Shown: positions 46,942-60,809, counted from the stretch's first letter. The stretch is DNA of 64,000 bases from Isoetes taiwanensis (GCA_021234155.1 JAJEKV010000031.1:4232835-4296834); one strand, 5' to 3'. A program made the numbers and translations. Notes: a model not told the origin generated them from the letters alone.

Positions 46942-47648
46942 TTACATGACACCGATGTCGCTTTCAAAGATTCTGGCGCTACGAAAATTCAATGTAAGAT
47001 TTAGCAAATGAGCATTTCTTCCCGACCGATACGGCTGCCGCTTTAAAACCCCAATATTTCCCATCTTGATCATAGAAGCCACAAACCGGTTATAGAAATC
47101 GGTCCTCGAGATCCGAACCGACCGACCAAAGGATTGGTTCCGAGTCAAAATAAAGTTCTTGGTCCGAGTTAAGAAGACCCTTTCCAATTGCCGTAAGATC
47201 ATAATATTTGCCGCCAAATGCAAGGGGTGTTTCTTCATCCGTTTTTGCAAAGTGTTGGTAGATGAAGAATCGTGACGTATCTTTATCGCCCTTTGGGCAT
47301 AGTTTGATCTAATGTGTCGCGCCGACCGGCCGCTGGCGGCGCTGAAGTTGAAGCCGCTGGGTGCAGTGCAACTCCTACCGTATGAGCTCCCTCGTATTAT
47401 TTTGATAAGGAAGATATTATGTTGGTATTAGCAACCAAATAATGATCAAGATAAATATTGTTGTTAAATAGATTACCCGATAATGCTACCATGTTCCGGC
47501 ACATCTAACCCTTGCTTAGCAAAAGTTTGAATGAGTTGAGTAACATTGAATACAGGGGGTGGAAGATTGGCTATGGTAGTGCTTGCTGATGCAAAAGTTG
47601 CACTATCCCTTCTGCCTGTTGGGAATGCAATTGTAGGTCCATATGCCT
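46942..47648 (-). pseudogene. Truncated class III peroxidase (exons 3-4 only), end of unit A
   Basis: Homologous to the 3' half of the 19.2-kb peroxidase. Exon 4 remnants read TDFYNRFVASMIKMGNIGVL, and the exon 3 segment (47,648-47,480) covers the GPTIAFPTGRRDS-type region. Exons 1 and 2 are missing, because the duplication breakpoint lies in the intron 2 region near 47,820. Frameshifts are numerous. Confidence 0.85.
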
Positions 47649-47826
47649 GGCAACATAAGAAAATAAAAAGACATCAGAAATTGCCTTCTTTACAACTCAT
47701 TTATAGACTTCATCCTTATCATCAGTCATATAACTAGTCGCACATATGCTACAACTTAGAATGCTGTTTTGATTTTGAAGATTCCTTCAGATTAAAGAGA
47801 AGTTTTGATGTGTGAATGAAGTCTGG

Positions 47827-48308
47827 GATGCGGTTTTGGCTGTTGAGGCAGCCAAAACAGAGTTCTGAAGCCCTAAAATCGAAAATTGGGTTAGTTAGGG
47901 TTTCCTACCCTATATAGACAAGGGGGGTGGCTAGGGTTTCCAATTATCCCCTTTTGGCATGTGGGATAATTGGAAATGGGCCCACTTGCCTTTAAGGGCT
48001 AGGTGGCCAAATGTGCACACATGGAAATGTGTGCCCACATTAATGTGTACATTGGAAAATGTGCACATTAATTGCACCTATGGGTGTGGCCCACTTGGCA
48101 TGAAGTGTCCACTTGGAAAAGTGTGCCCACATTAATGTGTACATTGGAAAATGTGCACATTAATAGTTGCACATATTTCTGGCAAGTTGCCCCCCTAGGG
48201 CTACTCACCTGGCTACACGCTAGCGTACACGTCAGCTGGAGTGGCGTGTACGCGTGACGAGGCAGTACGGTATACGTCCTGGGGCGTATACTGTGCTGGA
48301 ACGTCACA
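47827..48308 (-). repeat. Truncated LTR (U3 plus TATA), start of unit B
   Basis: The LTR end closest to GLP, cut at its other side at GGGATGCGG. It keeps the U3 repeats and the TATA-like CTATATAG at about 47,911-47,918, oriented minus towards the peroxidase exons at 47,648. Confidence 0.9.
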
Positions 48309-48631
48309 TCCCCGGTGACCTCATGGTCTTTCCCGTTGGTCTCCTTCATTTCCAGTTGAACCTTGATGATGATTCCCCGGCCGTCGCTCTCGCTGCGTTT
48401 AATAGTCAGAACCCTGGTCGGTGGGATGCCGCTCGCTCCCTATTCAATTCCAATCCAAATATCATTGACAAAGTTATCAAGAAGACCTTCTTTGGTTTAA
48501 CGAGCAGAGATGTTTCTATGCTCAGGAAAGTTGTGAGTAAGGCCTATGAAGACAAAGTTAAACTTGCCTCTGAGGACACATTTCAACAAGTCTCAAAGGA
48601 CACGCCTCAACAAGCTTGGGTGTCTGCATAA
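48309..48631 (+). pseudogene. GLP 3' part, unit B
   Basis: Begins TCCCCGGTGACC directly after the LTR end. The frame from GDLMVFPVG to the TAA at 48,631 is open. It differs from unit A at several residues (NIIDKV, FFGLTS) and has no 5' half. Confidence 0.9.
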
Positions 48632-48987
48632 TTCAAATTCTCTTATGGATATTCTAATTGTTAGTCCCGTCTAAATTTGTGTTGAGTTTTCAAATTTTAG
48701 CAGCATATATATTGGCCAGATATGTTAGACAAATTGCACAAGTTGGTAGCCGTATTTTTAGCCTCATTCATATTAGGGGTTCTCTTCCAATACACTTATT
48801 ACAAGGCATGTCTTGTCCAGTTATTGTATTTAAAACGTTGGCATTTTATTAGTACGCATGCTTATATTATCTTCTCTGTCTATCTATCCTTTAATATGAC
48901 ATAATTTGATGTTATTATTACTTATATTGGTTTCTACCATTTCAATACGAAACGTCTTTTTTTACAAGAACACATATTAGTCAGCAA

Positions 48988-49570
48988 TTTTTTTTTGTTT
49001 TTTATTTTTTTTATTTTTTCTGGAAGGACGTCAAACTTTATTAAAAGTCCAAGCCAAAAGACAAATACAACTACACAGCCGGGATTAAAATCTCAAAGGA
49101 TAATCATGGTCCACTGAGTAGGACCACCAACCATACATAAGACAACACCCCCAATTAAATATCAAAGACCAAATGTTGTTTGGCAGGAGCAACCAAAGAA
49201 CAATAGTAGGCCTTAGCAATTCTATCTCGAGCTTCCTAGAAGACAACAGCAATAGGAATATCTAAGCCCTTAAAAACGCATAATCTTCTTCGCTTCCAGA
49301 TGGACCACAACAATCATCCTGACGCTAAGTGAAAGGCTTGGGTATATTCCAAGTATCTGGATAAATAGCCACGAGCACTTGATGACTTGTCAATGTAACA
49401 TGAAAAATGTGGCCAAGACCAAACTGGCTGGAGGTGATCACACAAAAAGAAACAATGCTCAATAGTCTCATCCCTTCGCTTGCATAGTGGACTTTGTGCT
49501 TTAGTCAATCCATTAACTCAGTGACATTGTATGTTAGCAGGAATCTTGACAGTTGCGGCATAGTATGAGT
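48988..49570 (-). mobile_element. LINE 3' fragment, unit B
   Basis: Poly(T) run at about 48,988; zf-RVT remnant at 49,508-49,314, identical to unit A. The AATAAAGTTTGACGTCCTTCC 3' end is best preserved here. Confidence 0.75.
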
Positions 49571-49889
49571 CTGGCCAGTTATTGACCTTGGAGGTCTATC
49601 AAACCAAGTTTTTGTTGTCTCGATGGGATAGACCTATTTGGCAAAAGATTGCTGGTAATCGCCAGGTTGTTGCACCAGAGCCTATTGAAGTGTGCATGTG
49701 GATTTCCCACCAAAGTGTTTACGAACATAGGCTCATGAACTCTATGTATAATGTGACGCTCTCCACCAAATATATGATGCTTCGTCGTATATCTCGCAGG
49801 AAATCCCCCATCCAAAGACACCACAAGATGGGCCCTCCATCTATCCCGCGACTTGAGATGGCCATGGTGCGAAGGGGACATAAAGATGT

Positions 49890-50780
49890 CTTGCTCGCCC
49901 TTCCTATGGACTCCTATAACAACGGAAGCATAAACATAAACATCAGCACTAGCAATAACAACACAATCAGCACCTCGAAGGGTAGTACCATCTATCCATC
50001 CATAGATCCATTATAGATATCAATATATATCATCATCACATGAGCTCTTACCCAGGCTCAGACTCGTGGGGAAAGTAGACTGACAGTTGGGGTCTCAAGA
50101 TAGAGAGGATCGAGTTATGGCAATGATTTGGGCTGGCAATAGACAATGGCTAGGATTGACCACTCCATCCGCCCCTCCTGTGCATACCTTGCAGATAGGC
50201 TACGTAATCCCATAGTATCATCCAATGGGACTACTTCGAGTTGCATCTCCCCGGTCCGATCATGTAGGAGGGGTTGCATCACCCCCTCTTGAAGTGCAAT
50301 GGCTCCATGGGCAGCTAAAGGATCATGGCGTCACACGCCCATAACTGACTGAACTCCCCAAAACAAGAGCCAGGTCGACACCTGCAGCCCTTGAGAGTCA
50401 GGTCGACACCTTCGACTAAGGAAGTGACTTATACCCAGCCCACACGAAGTGACCGACTATAAGCCTAGCCCACTATGGGTCCCTAGTAGCTGCACTCAGC
50501 AGGGACCTCCCTCCACTTTTCCACTAACCCCGTTATGTGGTGCTCAATCACTCCATAGCCTCCATAGCCAGGTGGGCTCTATGCATAGATCGCATATAAT
50601 AGGAAGTAAAGGGTCTAAACTAGAAGCATCATGTAAACAAGGCTACTAGGTCTCTACCCCCCTTTCCAATATAAGAGGACCAAACATGATCAACCAACAT
50701 CATATATCCACATAACATGATAAATAATGACAATAACATCTAATCCTTCAAGTCTTCATTGTGTTGCTTGAGGAGATGTT
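49890..50780. mobile_element. Diverged related LTR fragment, unit B
   Basis: Same segment as 38,930-39,830. Confidence 0.65.
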
Positions 50781-51462
50781 GTGCCAGCTTTACTTCCAGT
50801 GAGATTGTATAAATGAGAAAATTCTATTGGAACATGAAAGCAGTAGACATGACTACGTTTGCTTACAATATGCTAAAGTCATGTTGAATAATAGGGAAGT
50901 TTGCTTGAAAGCATGGCATTGGGCCTACGGCATACGAAGTCCACTTTCTACAAGTGGAGAAAACGTTTCGTGGGTGGTCACAGAGTAGCTGAGCATGGGA
51001 ATACGGGGTCAAAGAAAATACACTAGCAAGTAATGATGTGCTATCTATGTACATAGATGAGAATGCAGAGACTATGCCTCATAGATCCAAAAGCACAGTT
51101 GATGGTGTGAAGGAGAATGTGAAAAGGCTATCTTCTGTTTGAACAAGAAAGACATACATTTAGATGTTGATGCCAGTGTGATAGACATGACTGGGAAGCA
51201 TGTTTCTCCGGATCCTCTTTCTTGAGCGGATGGAAGGTACACCATTCAGAGGTAGAAATAGCCAGAAGAATTGCGTTTTCAAAATGCAATAGTTGCATTG
51301 TCATAAAAGAGAAAATGGCTAAGACAATAGATCCAATGGGGAGAAGAGATTGCAAATGGAGAGGAAGTCATAGTCCAGATCTCTTGCAGAAGTCTTTACT
51401 GGTCCTGGAGAACACTGTCACACCGTTCCCCCGAGCAAGCCCTTGCTATCATACATGATAAA

Positions 51463-52650
51463 ATGGACCAAAACAAGACAATGATACCTTGGCTGGAGAA
51501 GCTAGCAAAATCAGTGTGGAGGGGTGAATGCTTGAAAGTTAACGTGACTGGTGCACTGATGTATAGGCATGGCACAGGTGCATTAGGTCATTTCTCAATT
51601 GACCTTTGGAAGGATGATTCGAATTTTCATGTTGGTTCTTTGAATCATGCTATCAAAACCTTGGAGAATACTTCCGAAGGCAATTGGGGCCATTTGAGAG
51701 AAGGAGGTCACCCTGAGTGCATGTGGGGATCCACATGCACTCAGGGCGACATGGTGCTACATTCTCAAAAGAGTTGCATTAGCTCTAGAATAGTACATGC
51801 ATCCGACCTGTGCATTAAAGTGGAGTAGTTATCAAAGAGTGCATCAATATCATCATAGCTATGTCCAACTATCGTAAAACCTAGTTGTATTTGATCGAAG
51901 ACACCCAACTAAACAAAATAGGATAGATAAGAGAAGAGAAGAGATATCTAATCTTGTTCTGGCCTGAGCAGTTGTCTAACTGCAAATAGAGGCTCATGGG
52001 TAGCTTCTTAAGGTGCGCCAGTTGCCGTGGGGGTACTACAAAGTCATGGCCAGTGTTGTTGAGTTTTTTAGTTCTCAACCGCACACTTTGTTACAGAGGT
52101 TCCTGATTGGAAGTCTTTTGTGAAAGGATAGATTCATGATTGGTCATTTAGGGCCCTTATTGTTCAAGTTCTGCATGAAGGATGGGTGGCCACTAATGTA
52201 TTACAAGATGAGACTAGGCCATAGAGAATGGTTGACAGATAAGGGTATTCGGATGTGGAAATCAGATGAAAATGGTGTGCCAATGATACCGACTGGCTCT
52301 TCAAAGTCTATTAAGCCGTATGCAAGCCTGAAGTACATAGGTATTTTAAGGTCATCTATTGCAAAGTACATAATGCATTGGACTAATATCTCTAGGGCTG
52401 GAGTGAACTCATGGTCCAATTCCTACATGAATGAGGTTATTGGCTACTGGTCTGATCTGATGCGTGTCCTATGAGATGTTCTCTCTGGCAATGCAAAAAT
52501 AAAGAACTTTTGGCCTCAAACAAGGCAAGATGTGGTAGACGAGCCAGATCAAGCAGTGGTTGATGAATACAATGCTCCCCCAGCCTATGTGGGACCTGCA
52601 AAGGTTTAACCTAAAAAATGCAGTTGAAATATTCGACCCATACCAGGATG
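51463..52650 (+). pseudogene. Unrecognised coding-like segments, unit B
   Basis: The first frame is longer than in unit A (121 codons, 51,463-51,828, starting MDQNKTMIPWLEKLAKSV). The unit A copy is broken by changes near 40,590-40,608. The second frame, 52,136-52,474, is identical in protein to unit A. The family is unrecognised. Confidence 0.4.
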
Positions 52651-53387
52651 TCCAGAAAGGCATGTTCTTGGTTGTCAGGCCAGGAGATGTGTGTCCTGCA
52701 TGGGAAACCTATGCACCCTAATCTTCCACATTATAAAGAGGTACTTGTGTCTTGGTGGGAGCCAGTGTCAAGGAAAGGTACAACATATGCTCAACAATAT
52801 CGGGATTGTTGGCATAAAAAGTGGAGGTCAAATCCTAATGATATAGACCACACTATTAGCCTCTCAAAACCATAGACTATGGTTGGTCAGTTGAGCCCAA
52901 GCCATTGTTCACAATGATCCCTACAAGTGTAGGTGTCTAGCTGCAGGAACTATTGGCTAAAGAGGCAACTGGAGGCGATGAGGACACTTGAACAAGTTAT
53001 CTAGGTACGATAAATCAGATGCTATTCATTATGCTTATACATCTTTACATCTTTAATAGGTGCTTATACATCCTTACATCTTTAATAGGTGCACAACATG
53101 TGCACACATTATTGATGGCAGATCATCAATAATTCACTCATCATGACCTGCTACCCATCCAGCTCGTAGGCATGGCACTCTAGAAGCCAAACAAGGTGGA
53201 TCACAACATGATGAAGCCCCGGGGCAAGCTTGGATTGCAGGTAGGGATCAAGGAGGACATCTCTTAGTACGCATCCACAAAGCTCATTGTAGCTCATGGA
53301 GCAAGTAATGGAATCGATGTGCTCTGGATGAGTAGGCAAATGAGCCATGGCAAATCAATGACTTCTACCACCGAATGGATCTGCAGT

Positions 53388-54738
53388 TATAAGCTTCCAC
53401 ATGCAATGGTACCTATAGACTTATGCATAAATCCTTGCATGCGATATTACACTAAGATTTCACTTCGGTTTAGAGGGGGCAACCCTCATTTGCATATGCA
53501 AATTGTTTATGCTGCCACATGGCGCACCAATTCATTGAAGAAATGGAAGATGGCTTCAACCTTCCACTTTCATCTACGTTTTTGTTCATAATTTGTAGAT
53601 GTCGATTCCTCTCCAAATACCATAAGATGGTCCCAGCCTTTGTGCATGGAACATTTGCTGGCCCCTCCCTCCCTTGTAGATGGGAGTCTCAAAAACCATG
53701 CTCCCATATATAACAACATTATTAGTCGCCTCTATCATGGTATCAAGAAGCTTGTCGGGATGAAAGCATGCTAGGGTGTACCATCTAAAGTTCTTTTTTA
53801 GGGAGTGCAAAACTACCCAAAACGTACCCAAAGACTGGTGCTTTGAAACTTCCATAAATGTCTCAATAAACAATAAGTTTGAGAGTTGATTCATTCATTT
53901 TAGTCTCTAATAGTATTGTTATCCTCTACTACTATAGATTGACATGTTTTTGACCTTCAATTCAAAATTTTAGGATTGATTTTAATGGGAAGAAAAAACA
54001 GAAAGTACTAGTTTTAAAAGTACCCAGTGTAGGTACTTTTGAGGGTTCCAAAAGTGGTACACCGTAGCATGCTTTCACCCGTCACACAATTCGCGATGCA
54101 ATATCACGACCCTAAGAGTATAAAAAACCCACAATGGTTTGGAGTTAGCATTATTCCCCACTTTCCGGATAAAATGAACCTTTGGATTGATAATATGAGG
54201 TTTTTATCGATGGTGGCAAAATATTAGAGCCCAACCATTTTATTACTAGTGGATACAAGAGCATGCAGCCAAGGGCAACTAATTTTAAATCTCCCCATAT
54301 GCTCCTGTATGGAAGGAATAGAATAGAATAGTTTTTTTAACAAAAGTTTTTCCTACATAAAGATTTGCATCAAATAACATCCTTTAGTGCTTGACATTTG
54401 AGTACTTTGTTCGCGTTAGTTTTCGTGTCCAACATGTAGAACAATGTTATTCCCGAGCTTACATGGATATTATTTAGGCACGTTCATAGGACAAAGATGT
54501 CCTACCCAACAACCTTATCAACATGTCTAATCAATTCAATGCCCAACCAACATGCCACTTCTCTTACATTAACTCAATTACGGGCATTTTAAAACTTTCA
54601 AACTATAGTGCCCAGTTGATTCTGGAACACTTTTCCTGGTGGCGTATAACGCCTTTGAGAAATGCATTTAATGTAAAAGCACCACCGACCTTTTGCTTTG
54701 TCAGTTATCCCTTTGGCATATATGACATTGATGCGTGA
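53388..54738. repeat. Internal direct repeat R1, unit B
   Basis: Homologous to 42,455-43,800 and to R2 at 56,580-57,741. Confidence 0.85.
53757..54080. mobile_element. MITE, unit B copy
   Basis: Same insertion as 42,821-43,142. The left terminus here reads GGGATGAAAGCATG, pairing better with the right terminus. Confidence 0.75.
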
Positions 54739-55930
54739 CTGGACATGACGACTTGGGTAGGTCAATACTTGTAAGCAGTGACTATTTATTGTTTTTTGTT
54801 ATTATTAAATAGGCATAACCATATACTATTGGGGCAAGTACTATCTTAGTAGAAATTGTAAAGTATTTTAACGATAAGATGAAATTCAAGTAAGTTTTAG
54901 ATCTCTTAGTAGGTTGTGTAACAAGAGCCGCCTCCTCTTACGCATATTTGCTAACTGGATAATTCTAATATGTCTTCATAGTGCTTCTTGGACATCATCA
55001 AACCCTGATATTGTTATTATAGATATCAACGGTATAACTAATGCAATTGATATGGTCACAAATATCAGGAACACAATATTTATGATTTTGAAGTTGTTGT
55101 AGTTGTGATATCATGGTTTATATTTGAATTACTTAACAACTGATCTTTTGTTAGGTTCTTCTAAGGTGGCTTCTTCTCCCGTTCCTTTGCAAAGTCATCA
55201 TTTATGGTCAGTTAAGCTTCTCCTGTACTTTGGCCATCTAATGTTTACAAAAGCTTGATCACTTAGCATATTCGTCATAATGACCATTTTCTTTGATTTT
55301 TATCATAATGAATGTATACATTTAAATCCAAGTGTCAATATGGTAAAGTAACAAATGTAGCTTTTATTGTTTTGTCTTTTTATATGCAGGATAAACTTTA
55401 AGTATGTAGGCAATCCCCTTTGAATGCATATTATCTCAGAACGTAGAAGAACTTACAAGTTGCAGGTTAGCTCACAGCATTTGCTATTTATTTTGCATAT
55501 ACCAACGGTTTCTGTTCAAATGTATTGGGATGGAATTTTATAAGATTTGACCAAATATTGAGGGATCAAGAGTGATGTGCAGGAATCAATCGGCATGCAT
55601 GACAATGGGAGCAGTAGTTATGTTGCTTAGTTGTCCTAAGCTTTGAATCATACCTTTTGTATGTTTTAAACTTATAATATAATCAATTTTTGAAACATGT
55701 TTTCTTTTCTTTTCTCTTGTTGTTTTACCTTGTACTTCGAACACTTTAAATGTCACTAACTCCAAATATCCAAATGATGGCAGTATTGACTGATAATTAA
55801 GCAATTCTAATTTGCAATTAAGTATTCTTTCAACATGCAAGAGCTTTAGAGGCTCTCATCCCCTTTTCTTTTCTTTTTAAATTTATATTATATGCAATTT
55901 CACACCCGTTACAACGAACTTTGGTAAGAA

Positions 55931-56166
55931 TGGCACGTGTGACAAATGACCATTAACAAAAATACAAAGATTATGGTTTGTAACGTGTGGCAACTGCAAT
56001 TAATTTTATCACGTCACAAATACCGGGCGGTAACCGTGACATATTTATATTTTTTGTAACATGTTACAAGTGGTTTTGTTGGTAGCAGCGTCACAATCAC
56101 ATTATATAACGAAAATTAGAAAAATACTTGTTAATGTATTTTTCGTTACAAAAAACGTGACAAATT
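55931..56166. repeat. GTAACRYGTNAC motif cluster, unit B
   Basis: Same cluster as 44,993-45,230, with several motif copies altered by small indels. Confidence 0.6.
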
Positions 56167-56579
56167 ATATTATATTCTATTAGATCGTGCCGTGGTTGTG
56201 GTGAGTGTAACTAGCCTACTTGCGTGTCTTTTCGGATGATTTAAGAAGCTAGAATAAAATGCATGCAGCATCAGGTATTGCAGTAGTGATTTTGTTGGTT
56301 TTCATTTTCCAACGATAATTATGGTTGTGAAGTTATGCATTTCCGCGGTAGTGTCGACCAAGTAAGATGAGCCCATTCCATTTCCCTTGTTATCGGCATG
56401 ACTTGATGAAGGCAACCCTTTAGATGACTCTGTTGTTGCCTTTTAGAAACATAGAATGTTCATGTCACTCTGCTTTGTTGTGGCAAGTCATGTGAGGAAG
56501 ATCTGATACTAGCTTATTTTTGTTCCTCGCCCATTATGTTTATAGTAAACTCTTAGAAGTCTCTTGGGGATACAAAGCG

Positions 56580-57741
56580 ATTATGAGCTTCCACATGCAA
56601 TGGTACCTATAGACTTATGCATAAATCCTTGCGCGGAGTATTACGCTTAAGTTTTCACTTGATTTAGAGGGCAACCCTCTCTTGCGTTAGCAACTTGTTT
56701 ATCTTTGCCATCCAATCCATTGAAGAAATGGAAGATGGCTTCAACATTCCACTTTCATCTATGTTTTCTTCATAATTTGTAGATGTCGATTCCTCTCCAA
56801 ATACCATAAGATTGAGAGCAAGGTGGTCCTAGCCTTCGTGCATGGAGCCTTCGTAGGCCCCTCCCTCCGTTGTAGATTGGAGTCTCAAGTACCGTGCTCC
56901 CATATATAACAACATTATTAGTCGTCTATCATGGTGTCAAGAAGCTTGTCACGAATCTGCGATGATGCAATATGCAAACCCTAAGAGTATAAAAACCACA
57001 ATGGGTTGGAGTTAGCATTATTCCCCAAAATTAACCTTTGGATTGATAATACGAGGTTTTTTATCTAATGGTGGCAAGTATAGAGACCAACCATTTTATT
57101 ACTAGTGGATACAAGAGCATGCAGCCAAGGGCAACTAATTTTAAATCTCCCCATATGGGATAAAGCATTAACAAAAGTTTTCCTACATAAAGATTTGCAT
57201 CAAATAACATCCTTTAGTGCTTGACATTTGAGTACTTTGTTCGCGTTAGTTTTAAAATGTCCAACATGAATATAGAACAATGTTATTCTCGAGCTTACAT
57301 GGATATCCTTTAGGCACGTTCATTGGGCCGAGATGTCCTACCCAATAACCTTATCAACATGTCTGATCAATTTAATGCCCAACGAACATGCCACTTCTCT
57401 AGTACTCTCTAGTTTTGCTTTGGTTTACTTTCCGGTTTGTTAATATTTGTGATTTGTTGTGGAGGGCAGCCCCAGCTTTGTGAGGGGGCTCATGCCCTCT
57501 TCTTTTCTGTTACGGTCCCATAACCCGATTGGGTTCCGTGGGCGTTAAAAGATTTATCTTATCTTATCTTACATTAACTCAATTACGGGCATTTTTAAAA
57601 CTTTCAAACTATAAGCCCACTTGATTAAGGCGATTTTCACGATGGCGTATAAATATCGCCTTTAAGAAATACATTTAATGTAAAAGCACCACCCAGACCT
57701 TTTGCTTTTGTCGGTTATCCCTTTGGCATATATGACATTGA
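56580..57741. repeat. Internal direct repeat R2, unit B
   Basis: Homologous to 45,640-46,806, including the short retroposon. Confidence 0.85.
57400..57568 (+). mobile_element. Short retroposon, unit B copy
   Basis: Same insertion as 46,462-46,631 with the (TTATC)n tail, so it predates the segmental duplication. Confidence 0.7.
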
Positions 57742-57869
57742 TCGTGATCCTTATATATCTAAAGAGCGCACTAACATTTTGAATCTTATCGTCACTATAT
57801 TATTTTAACGACTCATGGACCGAGAATGAAACATATAATGGGTTGTAGAAAAGAAGATTTATTTATTAC

Positions 57870-58576
57870 AAAAACCTTTTTTACATGACAACGATCTTTG
57901 CTTTTCGATTATCTGCGCCTCGAAAAATTCAACGAAAGATTTAGCAACAGAGCATTTCTTCTGATCGACCACGGCTGCCGATTAAAACCCCAATATTTCC
58001 CATCTTGATCATAGAAGCCACAAACCTGGTTATAGAAATCGGTCGAGATCTGAACCGTGACCAAAGGATTGGTTACGGAGTCAAAATAAAGTTCTTGGTG
58101 CGAGTTAAGAAGACCCTTTCCAATTGCCGGAAAGATCATAATATTTCTTTGTCAAATGCAAGGGGTGTTTCTTCATCCAGTTCGCGGTGTTGGTAGATGA
58201 AGAATCGGGACGGATCTTTATCGACCTTTGGGCATAGTTTGGATCTAATGTCTTTGTCGGCCCGTCGAGGCGAAAGCGAGTTGAAGCTGTTGCGGTGTGC
58301 AACTCCCTTTTGTATGAGCTCTGTATTATTTTGATAAGGAAGATATTATGTTGGTATTAGCAACCAAATAATGATCGATATAAATATTGTTGTTAAATAG
58401 ATTACACGATAATGCTACCATATACATCACATCTAACCCTTGCTTAGCAAAAGTTTGAATGAGTTGAGTAACATTGAATCTGAGGGGGTGGAAGATTGGC
58501 TATGGTAGTGCTAGCGATGCAAAAGTTGCACTATCCCTTACACTTTGTTGGGAATGCAATTGTAGGTCCATATGCA
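57870..58576 (-). pseudogene. Truncated class III peroxidase (exons 3-4), end of unit B
   Basis: Counterpart of 46,942-47,648, again lacking exons 1-2. Homology to the 19.2-kb gene is clear at the TDFYNQVCGFYDQDGKYWG-type segment (frame-mixed) and the AIGKGLLNSHQELYFDS block. Confidence 0.85.
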
Positions 58577-58752
58577 CGGCAACATAAGAAAATAAAAAGA
58601 CATCAGAAATTGCCTTCTTTACAACTCATTTATAGACTTCATCCTTATCATCAGTCCTTATAACTAGTCGCACATATGCTACAACTTAGAATCTTGTTTT
58701 GATTTTGAAGATTCCTTGATTAAAGAGAAGTTTTGATGTGTGAATGAAGTGC

Positions 58753-59239
58753 AGGATCACGGTTTTGGTGTTGAGGCGACCAAAACAGAGTTCTGAAACC
58801 CTAAAATCGAAAATTGGGCTAGTTAGGGTTTCCTACCCTATATAGACAAGGGGGTGGCTAGGGTTTCCAATTATCCCCTTTGGCATGTGGGATAATTGGA
58901 AATGGGCCCACTGCCTTTAAGGGCTAGGTGGCCAAATGTGCACACATGGAAATGTGTGCCCACATTAATGTGTACATTGGAAAATGTGCACATTAATTGC
59001 ACCTATGGGTGTGGCCCACTTGGCATGAAGTGTCCACTTGGAAAAGTGTGCCCACATTAATGTGTACATTGGAAAATGTGCACATTAATAGTTGCACATA
59101 TTTCTGGCAAGTTGCCCCCCTAGGGCTACTCACCTGGCTACACGCTAGCGTACGTCGGTACGTCAGTTTGGGTGGCGTGTACGGTGGCGGCGATGCGGTA
59201 TACGTCACGGGGCGTATCTTTGTCTTTGGAAACGTCACA
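58753..59239 (-). repeat. Truncated LTR, start of unit C
   Basis: Same breakpoint as in unit B. Includes CTATATAG near 58,838. Confidence 0.9.
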
Positions 59240-59561
59240 TCCCCGTGACCTCATGGTCTTTCCGTTGGTCTCCTTCATTTCCGGTTGAACCTTGATGATG
59301 ATTCCCGTGAAGTCGCTCTCCATTGCGTTTAATAGTCAGAACCCTGGTCGGTGGGATGCCGCTCGCTCCCTATTCAATTCCAATCCAAATATCATTGACA
59401 AAGTTATCAAGAAGACCTTCTTTGGTTTAACGAGCAGAGATGTTTCTATGCTCAGGAAAGTTGTGAGTAAGGCCTATGAAGACAAAGTTAAACTTGCCTC
59501 TGAGGACACATTTCAACAAGTCTCAAAGGACACGCCTCAACAAGCTTGGGTGTCTGCATAA
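59240..59561 (+). pseudogene. GLP 3' part, unit C
   Basis: Shares the unit B substitutions. Single-base losses near 59,244 and 59,263 and changes near 59,306-59,325 break box 2. It is open from about 59,320 to TAA 59,561. Confidence 0.88.
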
Positions 59562-59916
59562 TTCAAATTCTCTTATGGATATTCTAATTGTTAGTCCCGT
59601 CTAAATTTGTGTTGAGTTTTCAAATTTTAGCAGCATATATATTGGCCAGATATGTTAGACAAATTGCACAAGTTGGTAGCCGTATTTTTAGCCTCATTCA
59701 TATTAGGGGTTCTCTTCCAATACACTTATTACAAGGCATGTCTTGTCCAGTTATTGTATTTAAAACGTTGGCATTTTATTAGTACGCATGCTTATATTAT
59801 CTTCTCTGTCTATCTATCCTTTAATATGACATAATTTGATGTTATTATTACTTATATTGGTTTCTACCATTTCAATACGAAACGTCTTTTTTTACAAGAA
59901 CACATATTAGTCAGAC

Positions 59917-60490
59917 ATTTTTTTTTGTTTTTTTTTTTTTTTTTTTTTTTTTCAAGGGCGTCAAACTTTATTAAAAGTCAAGCCAAAAGACAAATACAAC
60001 TACTACGGTAGGGATTAAAATCTCAAAGGATAATCATGGTCCCTTTGAGTAGGACCACCAACCATACATAAGACAACACCCCCAATTAAATATCAAAGAC
60101 CAAATGTTGTTTGGCAGGAGCAACCAAAGAACAATAGTAGGCCTTAGCAATTCTATCTCGAGCTTCCTAGAAGACAACAGCAATAGGAATATCTAAGCCC
60201 TTAAAAACGCATAATCTTCTTAAACTCGGATGGACCACAACAATCATCCACGGCTAAGTGAAAGGCTTGGGTATATTCCAAGTATCTGGATAAATAGCCC
60301 GAGCACTTGATGACTTGTCAATGTAACATGAAAAATGTGGCCAAGACCAAACTGGCTGGAGGTGATCACACAAAAAGAAACAATGCTCAATAGTCTCATC
60401 CCTTCGCTTGCATAGTGGACTTTGTGCTTTAGTCAATCCATTAACTCAGTGACATTGTATGTTAGCAGGAATCTTGACAGTTGCGGCATA
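59917..60490 (-). mobile_element. LINE 3' fragment, unit C
   Basis: A long T-run (about 59,919-59,952) and the zf-RVT remnant at 60,436-60,254. Confidence 0.72.
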
Positions 60491-60809
60491 GTATGAGTCT
60501 GGCCAGTTATTGACCTTGGAGGTCTATCAAACCAAGTTTTTGTTGTCTCGATGGGATAGACCTATTTGGCAAAAGATTCTTGGTAATCGCCGTTGTTGCA
60601 CCACGAGCCCTATTGAAGTGTGCATGTGGATTTCCCACCAAAGTGTTTACGAACATAGGCTCATGAACTCTATGTATAATGTGACGCTCTCCACCAAATA
60701 TATGATGCTTCGTCGTATATCTCGCAGGAAATCCCCCATCCAGCACACCTGCGCATGGGCCCTCCATCTATCCCGCACTTGAGATGGCCATGGTGCGGGA
60801 AGGGGACAT

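Larger units (their letters stand above)
36871..47826. repeat. Tandem segmental duplication, unit A (about 10.95 kb)
   Basis: Homologous, in the same orientation and order, to 47,827-58,752 and 58,753 onwards. Matched landmarks are 10,955 and 10,925 bases apart (for example 37,117 / 48,072 / 58,997). Unit A is attached to the complete retrotransposon and is therefore the parental copy. B and C share substitutions that A lacks, for example in the GLP 3' part (NIIDKV, FFGLTS). Confidence 0.93.
47827..58752. repeat. Tandem segmental duplication, unit B
   Basis: Complete second unit, with the same order as unit A from the truncated LTR to the truncated peroxidase. Confidence 0.93.
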
